The notes beneath the pieces are model-generated. The model ran no database searches and was not told the DNA's origin. It worked only from the letters and a program-made list of their open reading frames with translations. From positions 36,400 through 100,399 of the forward strand of contig MPNO01000009.1 in the NCBI GenBank assembly GCA_002239065.1: a DNA stretch of 64,000 nt, in the 5' to 3' direction. Both the position numbers and the translations under genes were made by a program. The stretch comes from Defluviicoccus sp. bin129. GTDB taxonomy: Bacteria > Pseudomonadota > Alphaproteobacteria > MPNO01. Within the stretch, counting starts at the first letter, position 1, and every line of letters begins with the position of its first letter. Of the stretch, positions 20,807 through 28,448 are shown in pieces.

Positions 20807-22339
20807 CTATTCGCGATGTTCGGGAAACGCGTCGAGCAACGGCCCGGGCCGGGCGCGCACCATGTCCGTCAGCGCGCGGCGCAGCCCGCGCCGCCCCGAA
20901 TCGTCGAACAGGTTGTCCATCTCGTCCGGGTCGTTGGCGAGGTCGTACATCTCGCCGGCGCCGGATTTGAGGTCGACGGTGAGCTTGGCGTCGCCCGTGC
21001 GGACGGTGCGGAGCTGCAGCTCCACCCCGGCCCGGCTCGGATGCAGGTTCCATTCGCTGTAGGCGACGTCGCGGCTCTCCCCGCCCTCGATCAGCGGCTT
21101 GAGCGACCGGCTCTGGATGTCGTCCGGGCATTCGATCCCGGCGTAGTCGTAGAACGTCGCCGCGAGGTCCACGGTCGAGACCGGGTCGGCGACGACGCGC
21201 CCGGCGGGGATGCCGGGCCCGCGCGCGATCAGCCCGACCCTGAGCAGCCCCTCATACGGCGTCGGCCCCTTGAGGTAGAGGCCGTGGTCGCCCAGCAATT
21301 CGCCATGGTCCGCGGTGAACACCGCGAGCGTGTCGTCCGCGAGTCCGAGCGCGTCGAGCCGGTCCAGGATGCGGCCGACGCCGTGGTCGATGAAGGCGAT
21401 CTCGCCAAAATAATTGGCCGTCATCTCGGCCAGCTGGCGGTCGGTCTGCGGCGGGATCCGGCTGTACTCCCGGCGCAGGATGCGCGATCGCCCGGTGCGC
21501 GCCCGCGGCTCGTTCTCCAACGCCGCGCGGTGCCACCACGGCCGGCGGTCGAGGTCGCGCGCGTGGGTCGCGGAAATGTCCACCGCGTCGGCGCCGTGCA
21601 GCCGGCTCCAGGGCTCGGGGCAGTCGAACGGGTGGTGCGGGTCCGGGTAGGAGACCCAGAGGCAGAACGGCCTGTCGGGGTCGCGCCCGTCCAGGAAGGC
21701 GAGGCTGCGCTCGGTGACCCAGGTCGTGGAATGCCACAGCTCGGGCAGCCGCGAGAACCAGGTCTGCGCCGCCTCGGGCGGCGGCCCGGCATCCTCGGCC
21801 CACAGCGCCCACGCCTCGCCGTCGCCGCCCCGGCTCCAGAACCAGCGCTCGAAATGCTGGCCGCGCGGCGGCTGCTCGCAGGGCAGCAGGTCGTGCCAGT
21901 GGCCGAGGATCATCAGCTCGACCTCGTCGAAGCCCATATAGGGGCCCGACCACCCGTCGGGAAAGCCGGCCGATTGCTCGCGGCTCTCCGGCGCGCCGTG
22001 GGGGGTCGCCGCCGGGTCCTCGCCGAAATGGCCCTTGCCGATGAACTTGCCGGCATAGCCCGCATCCGCCAGACGCCGCGCCCAGCCGCGCTCGGCTGTG
22101 CGCGCGTCGAGGTCCACGAAATTGTCGTACGCGCCGTGGGTCAGCGGCAGCATGCCGGTCAGGATCGAGGCGCGCGCCGGCTGGCATACCAGGTTGGGCG
22201 TGATCGCCGCCGAAAACCGGGTTCCCGCCGCCGCCATCCTGTCGAGCCAGGGCGTCCGGATCCGCCGCCCCTCGAAGCCGAAGCAGTCCCAGCGGTGCTG
22301 GTCCGAGGTGATGAGCAGGATGTTGGGCGGTCGCGGCAC
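20807..22339 (-). CDS. Type I sulfatase, second copy (formylglycine-dependent)
   Basis: A 510-residue sulfatase with the activating signature Cys52-Gln-Pro-Ala-Arg56 and N-terminal metal-site segment LLITSDQHRWD; FTADHGELLGDHGLY supplies further metal ligands. It shares family but not close identity with the sulfatase at 13652-15091. No signal peptide is seen, suggesting cytoplasmic hydrolysis after uptake. It is first in the sulfatase-marR-MBL operon; GGGGAG precedes the ATG and a putative operator lies about 49 nt upstream. Confidence 0.93.
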   Translation of the reverse strand: MPRPPNILLITSDQHRWDCFGFEGRRIRTPWLDRMAAAGTRFSAAITPNLVCQPARASILTGMLPLTHGAYDNFVDLDARTAERGWARRLADAGYAGKFIGKGHFGEDPAATPHGAPESREQSAGFPDGWSGPYMGFDEVELMILGHWHDLLPCEQPPRGQHFERWFWSRGGDGEAWALWAEDAGPPPEAAQTWFSRLPELWHSTTWVTERSLAFLDGRDPDRPFCLWVSYPDPHHPFDCPEPWSRLHGADAVDISATHARDLDRRPWWHRAALENEPRARTGRSRILRREYSRIPPQTDRQLAEMTANYFGEIAFIDHGVGRILDRLDALGLADDTLAVFTADHGELLGDHGLYLKGPTPYEGLLRVGLIARGPGIPAGRVVADPVSTVDLAATFYDYAGIECPDDIQSRSLKPLIEGGESRDVAYSEWNLHPSRAGVELQLRTVRTGDAKLTVDLKSGAGEMYDLANDPDEMDNLFDDSGRRGLRRALTDMVRARPGPLLDAFPEHRE

Positions 22340-22381
22340 GCAGGGGCTCCCCGATGGACCGGCGCAGGCTGCCGCAATTTA

Positions 22382-22395
22382 GTTGTCGCTGCAAC
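22382..22395. promoter_or_regulatory. Putative MarR operator GTTG-N6-CAAC (sulfatase / MetE-like intergenic region)
   Basis: GTTG-tcgctg-CAAC lies in the divergent region between the second sulfatase (ATG at 22339) and the MetE-like gene (start 22486), about 49 nt before the sulfatase start. It may control both directions. The minus-strand flank ACAACTAAAT is identical to that of the tctC copy 2 site. Confidence 0.55.
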
Positions 22396-22485
22396 CAGAC
22401 TGCCGCAACCTACCCGGGGGCTCCTTGCCGGGCCATGGCGTTTTCCGCAATATCGCGCCCCGTCGGACGAGCGAGGACCCCGGTC

Positions 22486-23535
22486 TTGAGCAAGCACGAA
22501 ATCCACCTCTGCGGCAGCATCCCCCTGGCGGATGCCGGGGAGGTCTTCGCCACCGTCTCCGACCGGCTGGGCGGCGCGGTGAAGCGCATCCCCGACGGCG
22601 AGACCGGCGAACGGCTCGCCTGGATCCGCTGGCAGGACCGCGTGTTCAGGGACCACCCCCAGCTCGAGCCCGTCGAATCGGAGGGGGATTACCGCAACCC
22701 CACCGCGTTCGTCGGCGGCGGCAGCATCGCCCATACCACATGGTGGCGGATCGGGGACGGCGTCTCCCCCGACGCGCTGGAGATGCGTCCGCTCGGCTAC
22801 GCCGCCTGCGCCATCGAGAGCTTCGCGACCTTCGAGGCGTTGCAGGGGGCGGGCAAGATTGCCCGCGACACAAGGTTCCTGATCGCCGTGCCGAGCCCGT
22901 TCAACGTGCTCAACTCGGCGATCGCGCCCGCCGACCGGATCCGCGTCGAGCCGTCCTACGTGGCGCGCATGTTGCGGGAGATCGACGAGGTCGCCCAGGC
23001 CCTGCCGCATGAGCGCATCGCCTGGCAGTGGGACAACGCGCACGACATGCAGGCCTTCGACGGCGCGCGGCAGAGCTACTTCCCCTTCCACAGGGACGGC
23101 ATAGCCGAACGCCTGGTCGCGTGCGGCGAAGCGATCCCGGCCGGCATCGAGATGGGCTACCATCTCTGCTACGGCTCGTTCGGCGGCAGGCATTTCGTCG
23201 AGCCGCGCGACATGGGCGCAATGGTCGACCTCGCCAACCGGCTCGCTTCGGGCGTCGAGCGGTCGATCGACTGGATCCACATGCCGGTGCCGGTCGAACG
23301 CGACGACGAGGCCTATTTCGAGCCCCTGCGGGACCTCGCGCTGAAGCCGGAGACGACGCTGTTCCTCGGCCTGATCCACGACACCGACGGCGTCGACGGG
23401 ACGCGGCGGCGGATGGCGACGGCCGACAGATTCGTCGCCGGCTACGGCATCGCCACCGAATGCGGCTTCGGCCGGCGGCCGGCGGAGACCGTCGGGCCGC
23501 TGCTCGACATCCACGCCGCGCTGGCCGGAGTCTGA
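22486..23535 (+). CDS. UROD/MetE-like TIM-barrel protein (cobalamin-independent methionine synthase-like)
   Basis: A 349-residue protein resembling only the C-terminal catalytic barrel of MetE. A zinc site of the MetE kind is suggested by H-L-C in GYHLCYGSFGG and by the Cys in TECGFGRRP near the C-terminus. Its size excludes full-length MetE, so it is probably a methyl-transferring or C-S/C-O cleaving enzyme acting on an unknown thiol or sulfonium substrate. The TTG start at 22486 is chosen because GAGGA precedes it by 8 nt; an ATG at 22435 is an alternative. The ThDP enzyme follows after 11 nt. Confidence 0.8.
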   Translation: MSKHEIHLCGSIPLADAGEVFATVSDRLGGAVKRIPDGETGERLAWIRWQDRVFRDHPQLEPVESEGDYRNPTAFVGGGSIAHTTWWRIGDGVSPDALEMRPLGYAACAIESFATFEALQGAGKIARDTRFLIAVPSPFNVLNSAIAPADRIRVEPSYVARMLREIDEVAQALPHERIAWQWDNAHDMQAFDGARQSYFPFHRDGIAERLVACGEAIPAGIEMGYHLCYGSFGGRHFVEPRDMGAMVDLANRLASGVERSIDWIHMPVPVERDDEAYFEPLRDLALKPETTLFLGLIHDTDGVDGTRRRMATADRFVAGYGIATECGFGRRPAETVGPLLDIHAALAGV

Positions 23536-23546
23536 AAGGAACCAGC

Positions 23547-25175
23547 TTGCCGAGACTGACCACCGGCGAGGCGATCGCCAAGTCCCTCGTCCTGCACGGC
23601 GTCGACACGGTGTTCGGGATACCCGGCGCCCACATGTACCACTTCACCGACGCGCTGGCGCGGGAGAGCAACCGCATCCGCTTCGTCACCACCCGCCACG
23701 AGCAGGGGGCGGGTCATATGGCGTTCGGCTACGCCAAGTCGACCGGAAACGTCGGGGTCTACACGGTCGTGCCCGGCCCCGGCGTGCTCAATTCGGCGTC
23801 CGCCCTCAGCGTCGCCTATGGCGCCAGCGCGCCGGTGCTGTGCGTCACCGGGAACGTGATGTCGCATTTGATCGGAAGGGGGCGCGGGCAGCTGCACGAG
23901 CTGCCCGACCAGCTTGCGACGCTGCGCGGCTTCACCGGCTATGCCGAGCGCATCGACCACCCGACCCAGGCGCCCCGCATCGTCGCCCGCGCGTTCCGGG
24001 AAATGCTCGCCGGCCGGGTCCGCCCGGCGGCCGTCGAGGCGCCGTGGGACGTGTTCGGCCAGGCCGCCGAAGTCGAGCTCGACATCGACCGCTCCCTGCC
24101 CGCCCCGCCGGCGCCCGACCCGGACGCGGTCACGGCGGCGGCGAAGCTGATCCGGGAGGCCCGCAACCCGCTGATCGTGGTCGGCGCGGGCGCCCAGCAC
24201 GCCCCGGAGGAGGTCGCGGCGCTGGCCCGGCTGATCCAGGCGCCGGTCACCGCCTTCCGCAGCGGCAAGGGGGTGGTCGGCAATGACAGCCCCTACGGCC
24301 TGCTGTCTACCGCGGCCTGGGAGTACTGGCCCGAATGCGACCTGCTGATCGGCATCGGCAGCCGGCTGGAGCTGGTCCATTTCCGCTGGCGCTGGATGCC
24401 GGACGGCATCAGGACGATCCGCATCGACATCGATCCGACCGAGTTCGTCCGCGTCCGCCCCGATGTCGGGATGGTCACCGACGCCAGGCTCGGCACCGCC
24501 GCGCTGATCGCGGCGCTGGAGACCTCGATCGACCGGCGGGCGTCGCGCGCCGCAGAGTTCCTCGGCTACACGGCGGCGGCGGAGGCGGCGATCGAGGCGG
24601 TCCAGCCGCAGGTCGGCTTCCTCGGGGCGATCCGCGCCGCGCTGCCCCCCGACGGGCTGCTGGTCGAGGAGATCACCCAGGCCGGGTTCACCGCGCGCTT
24701 CGCCTTCCCGGTCTACCGCCCCCGGCAATACGTGACCTGCGGCTACCAGGAGAGCCTGGGCTTCGGGTTCCAGACCGCGGTCGGCGTCAAGATCGCCAAT
24801 CCCGACAAATGCGTGGTCTCGATCACCGGGGATGGCGGCTTCATGTTCGGCATCCAGGAGCTCGCAACCGCGGTGCAGCACCGGGTCAACCTGGTGACGG
24901 TGGTGTTCAACAACAACGCGTTCGGCAACGTCCACCGCGACCAGACGACGGTGTTCGACGGCCGGCTGATCGGCGCCGAGCTGGTCAACCCCGATTTCGT
25001 CAGGGTCGCCGAGGGGTTCGGCGCGAAGGGGGTGCGGGCCTCGACCCCGGCGGCGCTGCGGACGGCGCTGGAGGAGGGGTTCCGGGAGGACGGGCCGGTG
25101 CTGATCGAGGTTCCCATCGAGACCGGCAGCGAGGCGTCGCCCTGGCCCTTCGCCCACCCCGAGCGGGAGAGCTAG
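23547..25175 (+). CDS. Thiamine-pyrophosphate enzyme, acetolactate-synthase-like family
   Basis: A 542-residue ThDP enzyme with the three usual domains: N-terminal pyrimidine-binding (VFGIPGAHMYHF; catalytic Glu in TRHEQGAGHMA), central domain (PLIVVGAGAQHAPEEV) and C-terminal diphosphate-binding domain, whose motif starts GDGGFMFGIQEL and ends in FNNN. Acetolactate synthase, oxalyl-CoA or benzoylformate decarboxylase and sulfoacetaldehyde acetyltransferase share this fold. The sulfatase context makes a sulfur-compound or 2-oxoacid substrate attractive, but this is not shown. It uses a TTG start with AGGA upstream and is coupled to the MetE-like gene. Confidence 0.88.
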   Translation: MPRLTTGEAIAKSLVLHGVDTVFGIPGAHMYHFTDALARESNRIRFVTTRHEQGAGHMAFGYAKSTGNVGVYTVVPGPGVLNSASALSVAYGASAPVLCVTGNVMSHLIGRGRGQLHELPDQLATLRGFTGYAERIDHPTQAPRIVARAFREMLAGRVRPAAVEAPWDVFGQAAEVELDIDRSLPAPPAPDPDAVTAAAKLIREARNPLIVVGAGAQHAPEEVAALARLIQAPVTAFRSGKGVVGNDSPYGLLSTAAWEYWPECDLLIGIGSRLELVHFRWRWMPDGIRTIRIDIDPTEFVRVRPDVGMVTDARLGTAALIAALETSIDRRASRAAEFLGYTAAAEAAIEAVQPQVGFLGAIRAALPPDGLLVEEITQAGFTARFAFPVYRPRQYVTCGYQESLGFGFQTAVGVKIANPDKCVVSITGDGGFMFGIQELATAVQHRVNLVTVVFNNNAFGNVHRDQTTVFDGRLIGAELVNPDFVRVAEGFGAKGVRASTPAALRTALEEGFREDGPVLIEVPIETGSEASPWPFAHPERES

Positions 25176-25182
25176 GCCGGCC

Positions 25183-25824
25183 GTGAAATACTGGGCGCCG
25201 GTCCTGCTGGCGGTGTCGCTGGCCGCGCTGACCGCGCGCTCCGAACCGCTCGTCGTGGGACGGTTCTCCGCCGGCGACCTGGCGGGATGGCAAATGCGCG
25301 AGTTCGAGGGCGAGACCCGCTACCGGATCGTCGAGCTCGACGGGCAGCGCGTGCTCGAGGCGGACAGCGTGTCCTCGGCATCGAGCCTCTATTTCGAGCG
25401 CGAGATCGACCTCGCGGCGACCCCGGTGCTGGAATGGCGCTGGCGGATCGACAGGACCCTCGGGGTGAGCGACGAGCGGGTCAAGCAGGGCGACGATTTC
25501 GCCGCCCGGGTCTATGTCGTCGCGCCCGGCGAGGGGTGGTTCTCGCTGCCGATCGCGATCAGCTATGTCTGGGCCCGCGGGGCGCGCGTCGGCGATGCCT
25601 GGCCCAACCCCTTCACCGCCAAGGTGACGATGTTCGCCCTCGATTCCGGCGACCGGCACGCGGGGGCCTGGCGGACCCACAGACGCAATGTCCGCGCCGA
25701 CTTCAAGCGCCTGTTCGGCCGCGACGTGGACCGGCTGGAAGGGGTCGCGGTGATGACCGATTCTGACAATAGCGGGCGCCGCGCGCGCGCTTGGTACGGC
25801 GACATCGTCTTTCGCCCCGAATAG
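25183..25824 (+). CDS. DUF3047 exported protein
   Basis: A 213-residue protein with an N-terminal hydrophobic signal segment (MKYWAPVLLAVSLAALTARS) and the DUF3047 core: W-x-W in VLEWRWRIDR, the DDFAARVYVV stretch and TDSDNSGRRARAWYGDI at the end. Function unknown; probably periplasmic. GTG start 7 nt after the ThDP enzyme stop, so it may be co-transcribed with it. Confidence 0.88.
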   Translation: MKYWAPVLLAVSLAALTARSEPLVVGRFSAGDLAGWQMREFEGETRYRIVELDGQRVLEADSVSSASSLYFEREIDLAATPVLEWRWRIDRTLGVSDERVKQGDDFAARVYVVAPGEGWFSLPIAISYVWARGARVGDAWPNPFTAKVTMFALDSGDRHAGAWRTHRRNVRADFKRLFGRDVDRLEGVAVMTDSDNSGRRARAWYGDIVFRPE

Positions 25825-25839
25825 CCGCGTCCGCCGGCG

Positions 25840-26505
25840 TTACCCGCCCCCGGCCTCGCCCGCCGCCGCGTCGTCCAGCGCGGTCGCGCGGCGACAGGCA
25901 TCGCGCGTCTCCAGCCGCGACCAGTAGGCCTCGAATGCCGGGCGCTTCTCGATCAGTTCGAATTGCAGGCCCCAGAAGACATGCGATCCGACATAGACAT
26001 CGGCGGCGGAGAAGTCCTTTCCGGCGACATGGCCCCCGCCCTCCACCGCCCGTTCCAGCGCCGCCATCACGGTCGGGAAATTGCCGTACCCCACCATCGC
26101 CTCCTTGTCCTCGGGCGGGGCCAGGCCGAAGGCGCGGTTGGTGATCGCCGCCTCCAGCGGGCCGGCGGCGAAGAACAGCCAGCGGTAATAGGCGCCGCGA
26201 TCCCCGGCCGGCGGCGCCAGCCCGGCATCCGGGAAGGCGTCGGCGAGATAGGCGCAGATCGCCGGAGCCTCGGTGACCACGGTCTCGCCATGGCGGATCG
26301 CCGGCACCTTGCCCATCGGGTTGATCGCCAGATACGATTCCGACTTCATCGCCGGCCCGTATTCGAGGATCTCGGTACGGTAGGAGACCCCCACCTCCTC
26401 CAGCATCCACCGCACGATCCGACCGCGCGACATCGGGTTGGTGTAGAAGATCAAATCCTGCGTAGGCGGTGGGTCACTATATGAAGTAGGTCGTTCTGCG
26501 CTCAT
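25840..26505 (-). CDS. Glutathione S-transferase family protein
   Basis: A 221-residue GST with an N-terminal thioredoxin-like domain (LIFYTNPMSRGRIVRWMLEEVGV; cis-Pro segment GKVPAIRHGE; VTEAPAICAYLAD for glutathione gamma-glutamyl binding) and a helical C-terminal domain. The substrate is unknown. The start is less certain: about 17 residues precede the fold and the GAGGA lies unusually close to the ATG. It marks the right edge of the ordinary sequence before decayed mobile DNA begins. Confidence 0.9.
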   Translation of the reverse strand: MSAERPTSYSDPPPTQDLIFYTNPMSRGRIVRWMLEEVGVSYRTEILEYGPAMKSESYLAINPMGKVPAIRHGETVVTEAPAICAYLADAFPDAGLAPPAGDRGAYYRWLFFAAGPLEAAITNRAFGLAPPEDKEAMVGYGNFPTVMAALERAVEGGGHVAGKDFSAADVYVGSHVFWGLQFELIEKRPAFEAYWSRLETRDACRRATALDDAAAGEAGGG

Positions 26506-26644
26506 TCCTCTGTCATTTTACTATGGGTTAGGGTGGAAAACCCTTGGATCTAGGCAATTGCGAGCATCCGACAGGGTGATCCATCGGTGCCATTCCGCTC
26601 TATCGATAATATCAGCAATAGCGTAGGGGCTACTGGGCACCAAG

Positions 26645-26962
26645 ATGTTTTTCGAGCGGAAATTTGGCGAACATCGGCGACGCCTGGAGCCGCGTCGTGA
26701 GCCGGGGTCCGGTGGAGCGCCGCGCCGGCACGCGGTTGAGGCGACGGCGAGCGAGTGGGCCAGGATCCGGGAGCTCGCGGCGGAGGCGGGCATGGAGCTC
26801 TCGCGCTACATCGTGCACCGGGCGAGCCGGCCGGACCCGCTGCCGGCCGTCGTGCAGCGCCGCGCGGTGCGCGAGCTCCTGCTGCTTGCCAAGCTGGAAG
26901 AAAGGCGGATGGCTGACATGGGGCTGGAGGAGCGCTGGCTGTCAATCGGCTTTGAAGTTTGA
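26645..26962 (+). CDS. Small ribbon-helix-helix/MobC-like protein, possibly plasmid- or element-derived
   Basis: A 105-residue basic protein. The segment VEATASEWARIRELAAEAGMELSRYIVHRA resembles the ribbon-helix-helix DNA-binding domain of MobC-type relaxosome accessory proteins. I recognise no partner relaxase. The first 25 residues are low-complexity and the true start may be later. Its 3' end overlaps, on the other strand, the tail of the broken ankyrin ORF. It is probably a remnant of a mobile element; expression is uncertain. Confidence 0.5.
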   Translation: MFFERKFGEHRRRLEPRREPGSGGAPRRHAVEATASEWARIRELAAEAGMELSRYIVHRASRPDPLPAVVQRRAVRELLLLAKLEERRMADMGLEERWLSIGFEV

Positions 26963-27393
26963 CCCCCTATTGGAGTGGGCCCCTGGGGTCGGACAGCTTC
27001 ATGCGGCGGTTTTGACGCGTCGTGCGCTTCCCTGAGCCGCCCGTAGGCTGCGCTGCCGGCAAGCTTCCTGTTTTTCTTCGCCAGGTCGAACGCGGTATCT
27101 CTGTTAATGGTAACCTTCGGATCCGCCCCGTTGTTCAGCAGGACCATGAGGACGGCCGGGTTGCTGCTCCGCCAAGCCGCCAGATGCAGTGGTGTGGCGC
27201 CGATCTTGACTTTCGCGTTCGGATCGGCGCCGGCCTTCAACAATGCCAAAGCGACCGCCGGATCCCGGTTGAAAATTGCCGCCAAGTGCAGGGAGGTCGC
27301 GCCCTTCCCGGTTCTGGCGCCGGGTTTTGCGCCGCCCTCCAGCAGTTCCGCAACGATCGTCGGATCGCTGTTGTACCGGGCTGCGAAGTGCAA
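26806..27393 (-). pseudogene. Ankyrin-repeat protein fragment
   Basis: Residues 1-120 read as three and a half ankyrin repeats (LHFAARYNSDPTIVAELLEGG, SLHLAAIFNRDPAVALALLKAG, PLHLAAWRSSNPAVLMVLLNNG) plus a capping AFDLAKKNRKL. There is no proper start: an in-frame TGA lies at 27400-27402 just before the first repeat, and the only start inside is a TTG in the middle of repeat one. After the cap the frame runs on through unrelated sequence antisense to the MobC-like ORF until 26806. The gene has lost its N-terminal coding part and probably its natural end. Confidence 0.65.
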
Positions 27394-28326
27394 GGGTAAT
27401 CATGTAAGGATCCGCGTTTCGTTGCCGCGTGAGCCCGCTCAACCCTGCAGAATTCCTTGATTCTTCGCTCCACCCGCGAAAACGGGCGTGGACGCCCGTC
27501 ATCGTGCCGGAACCGTTTGCGTTCAAACTCCAGACTGCGCTTGGCATTTCATCAGGTCGTGCTGCTTGATGTCGGCCCCGGCGGCACGATCACGGCTGTC
27601 GACGAAATCCTCATCCGCTCCCGCCGCTGAATCCGGTCCCATTCCGCCGGTGAATCTACGTTTTGTGTTATTCTGACTAATATCAAAACTTTTGTCATGT
27701 TTACAATAACTTATAGAATAACCCCTCCTGTCGGTCTTCAATCCGCAAGCTGATTCAAGTCAACTCCCGACCCCGCATGTTCACCGCAACCGCCCGGATT
27801 CCGGGTACGTTTCCAATAATGCGTCGGCGACGGTAGCGCCGGGCGGTCGATGCCGCAATGCGGATTCCCGTTTCCGGCACGGCCGGGCGGCCGCTACGAG
27901 ACGGGTCCTACGGTCGGCGCGGCCTGCCACGGCTCCGGCACCTGGCGGGGCACGAGGTCGCGCCAGCCGCCGGCTGCCAGCTCCCAGGCCTTGGGGATCC
28001 CGCGCCGGACCTGCGCGCGCATCCAGCTTTCGGAACTCCATTCCGAGGCGATCCGGTATGGGGAACTGCCTGAAGTCAAGGAGCGCTTGTTCGAGGCGGT
28101 GGATGACGCCGTGGATCAGCAACATCTTCTCGATCTAATCACGGATCGCGCCCTCGTCCGGGACACGATGACGACGGCTGATGTGGCGCATATTCCCATC
28201 GGATGCTAGCGAGTCACGTATACATGGTATGCATCCTCCCAAGACCGCAGGGGTAGGTAGGCCGCCTTTGAACGGCCAGTGCGTGCGAGGCGGATTGGTT
28301 TTGGGGCGGGAGCCGGCTTACGCGGC
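27394..28326. other. Decayed intergenic DNA without a recognisable gene
   Basis: This stretch has only short open frames (for example 27850-28209 on plus, 27781-28125 and 27523-27741 on minus) that match no family I know. One part, 27655-27730, is clearly AT-rich against the GC-rich background and contains the inverted pair GTTATTCT/AGAATAAC. The composition and the neighbouring transposase remains suggest imported, degraded DNA. Confidence 0.6.
27667..27722. repeat. 8-bp inverted repeat in AT-rich segment
   Basis: GTTATTCT (27667-27674) and AGAATAAC (27715-27722) are perfect inverted copies 40 nt apart inside the most AT-rich part of the window. They could be ends of a lost element or a regulatory palindrome; chance is possible because the sequence is AT-rich. 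Confidence 0.35.
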
Positions 28327-28431
28327 TCAATCGAGTATCTGCTCCGGAACCCAGTTCCAGGGGAGGAGTTCATCGAGCCGGCTCTGCAGGGTCTCCGCGA
28401 TTCTTCCCCATTGGATTGGTCCATCCTTAGG
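28327..28431 (-). mobile_element. IS66-family transposase C-terminal remnant
   Basis: On the minus strand a frame running from after an in-frame TAA to the TGA at 28327-28329 encodes IAETLQSRLDELLPWNW plus VPEQILD, the characteristic end of IS66 TnpC transposases (DELLPWNW). Only about 34 residues of the roughly 500 are left. It lies 17 nt beyond the 3' end of the sterol methyltransferase gene. Confidence 0.7.
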
Positions 28432-28448
28432 TTATGGAAAGAGCAGGA

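Noticed and set aside
27850..28209. 119-residue plus-strand ORF in the decayed zone
   Set aside because: No recognisable motif, no ribosome site, and several overlapping frames of equal length; treated as non-coding.
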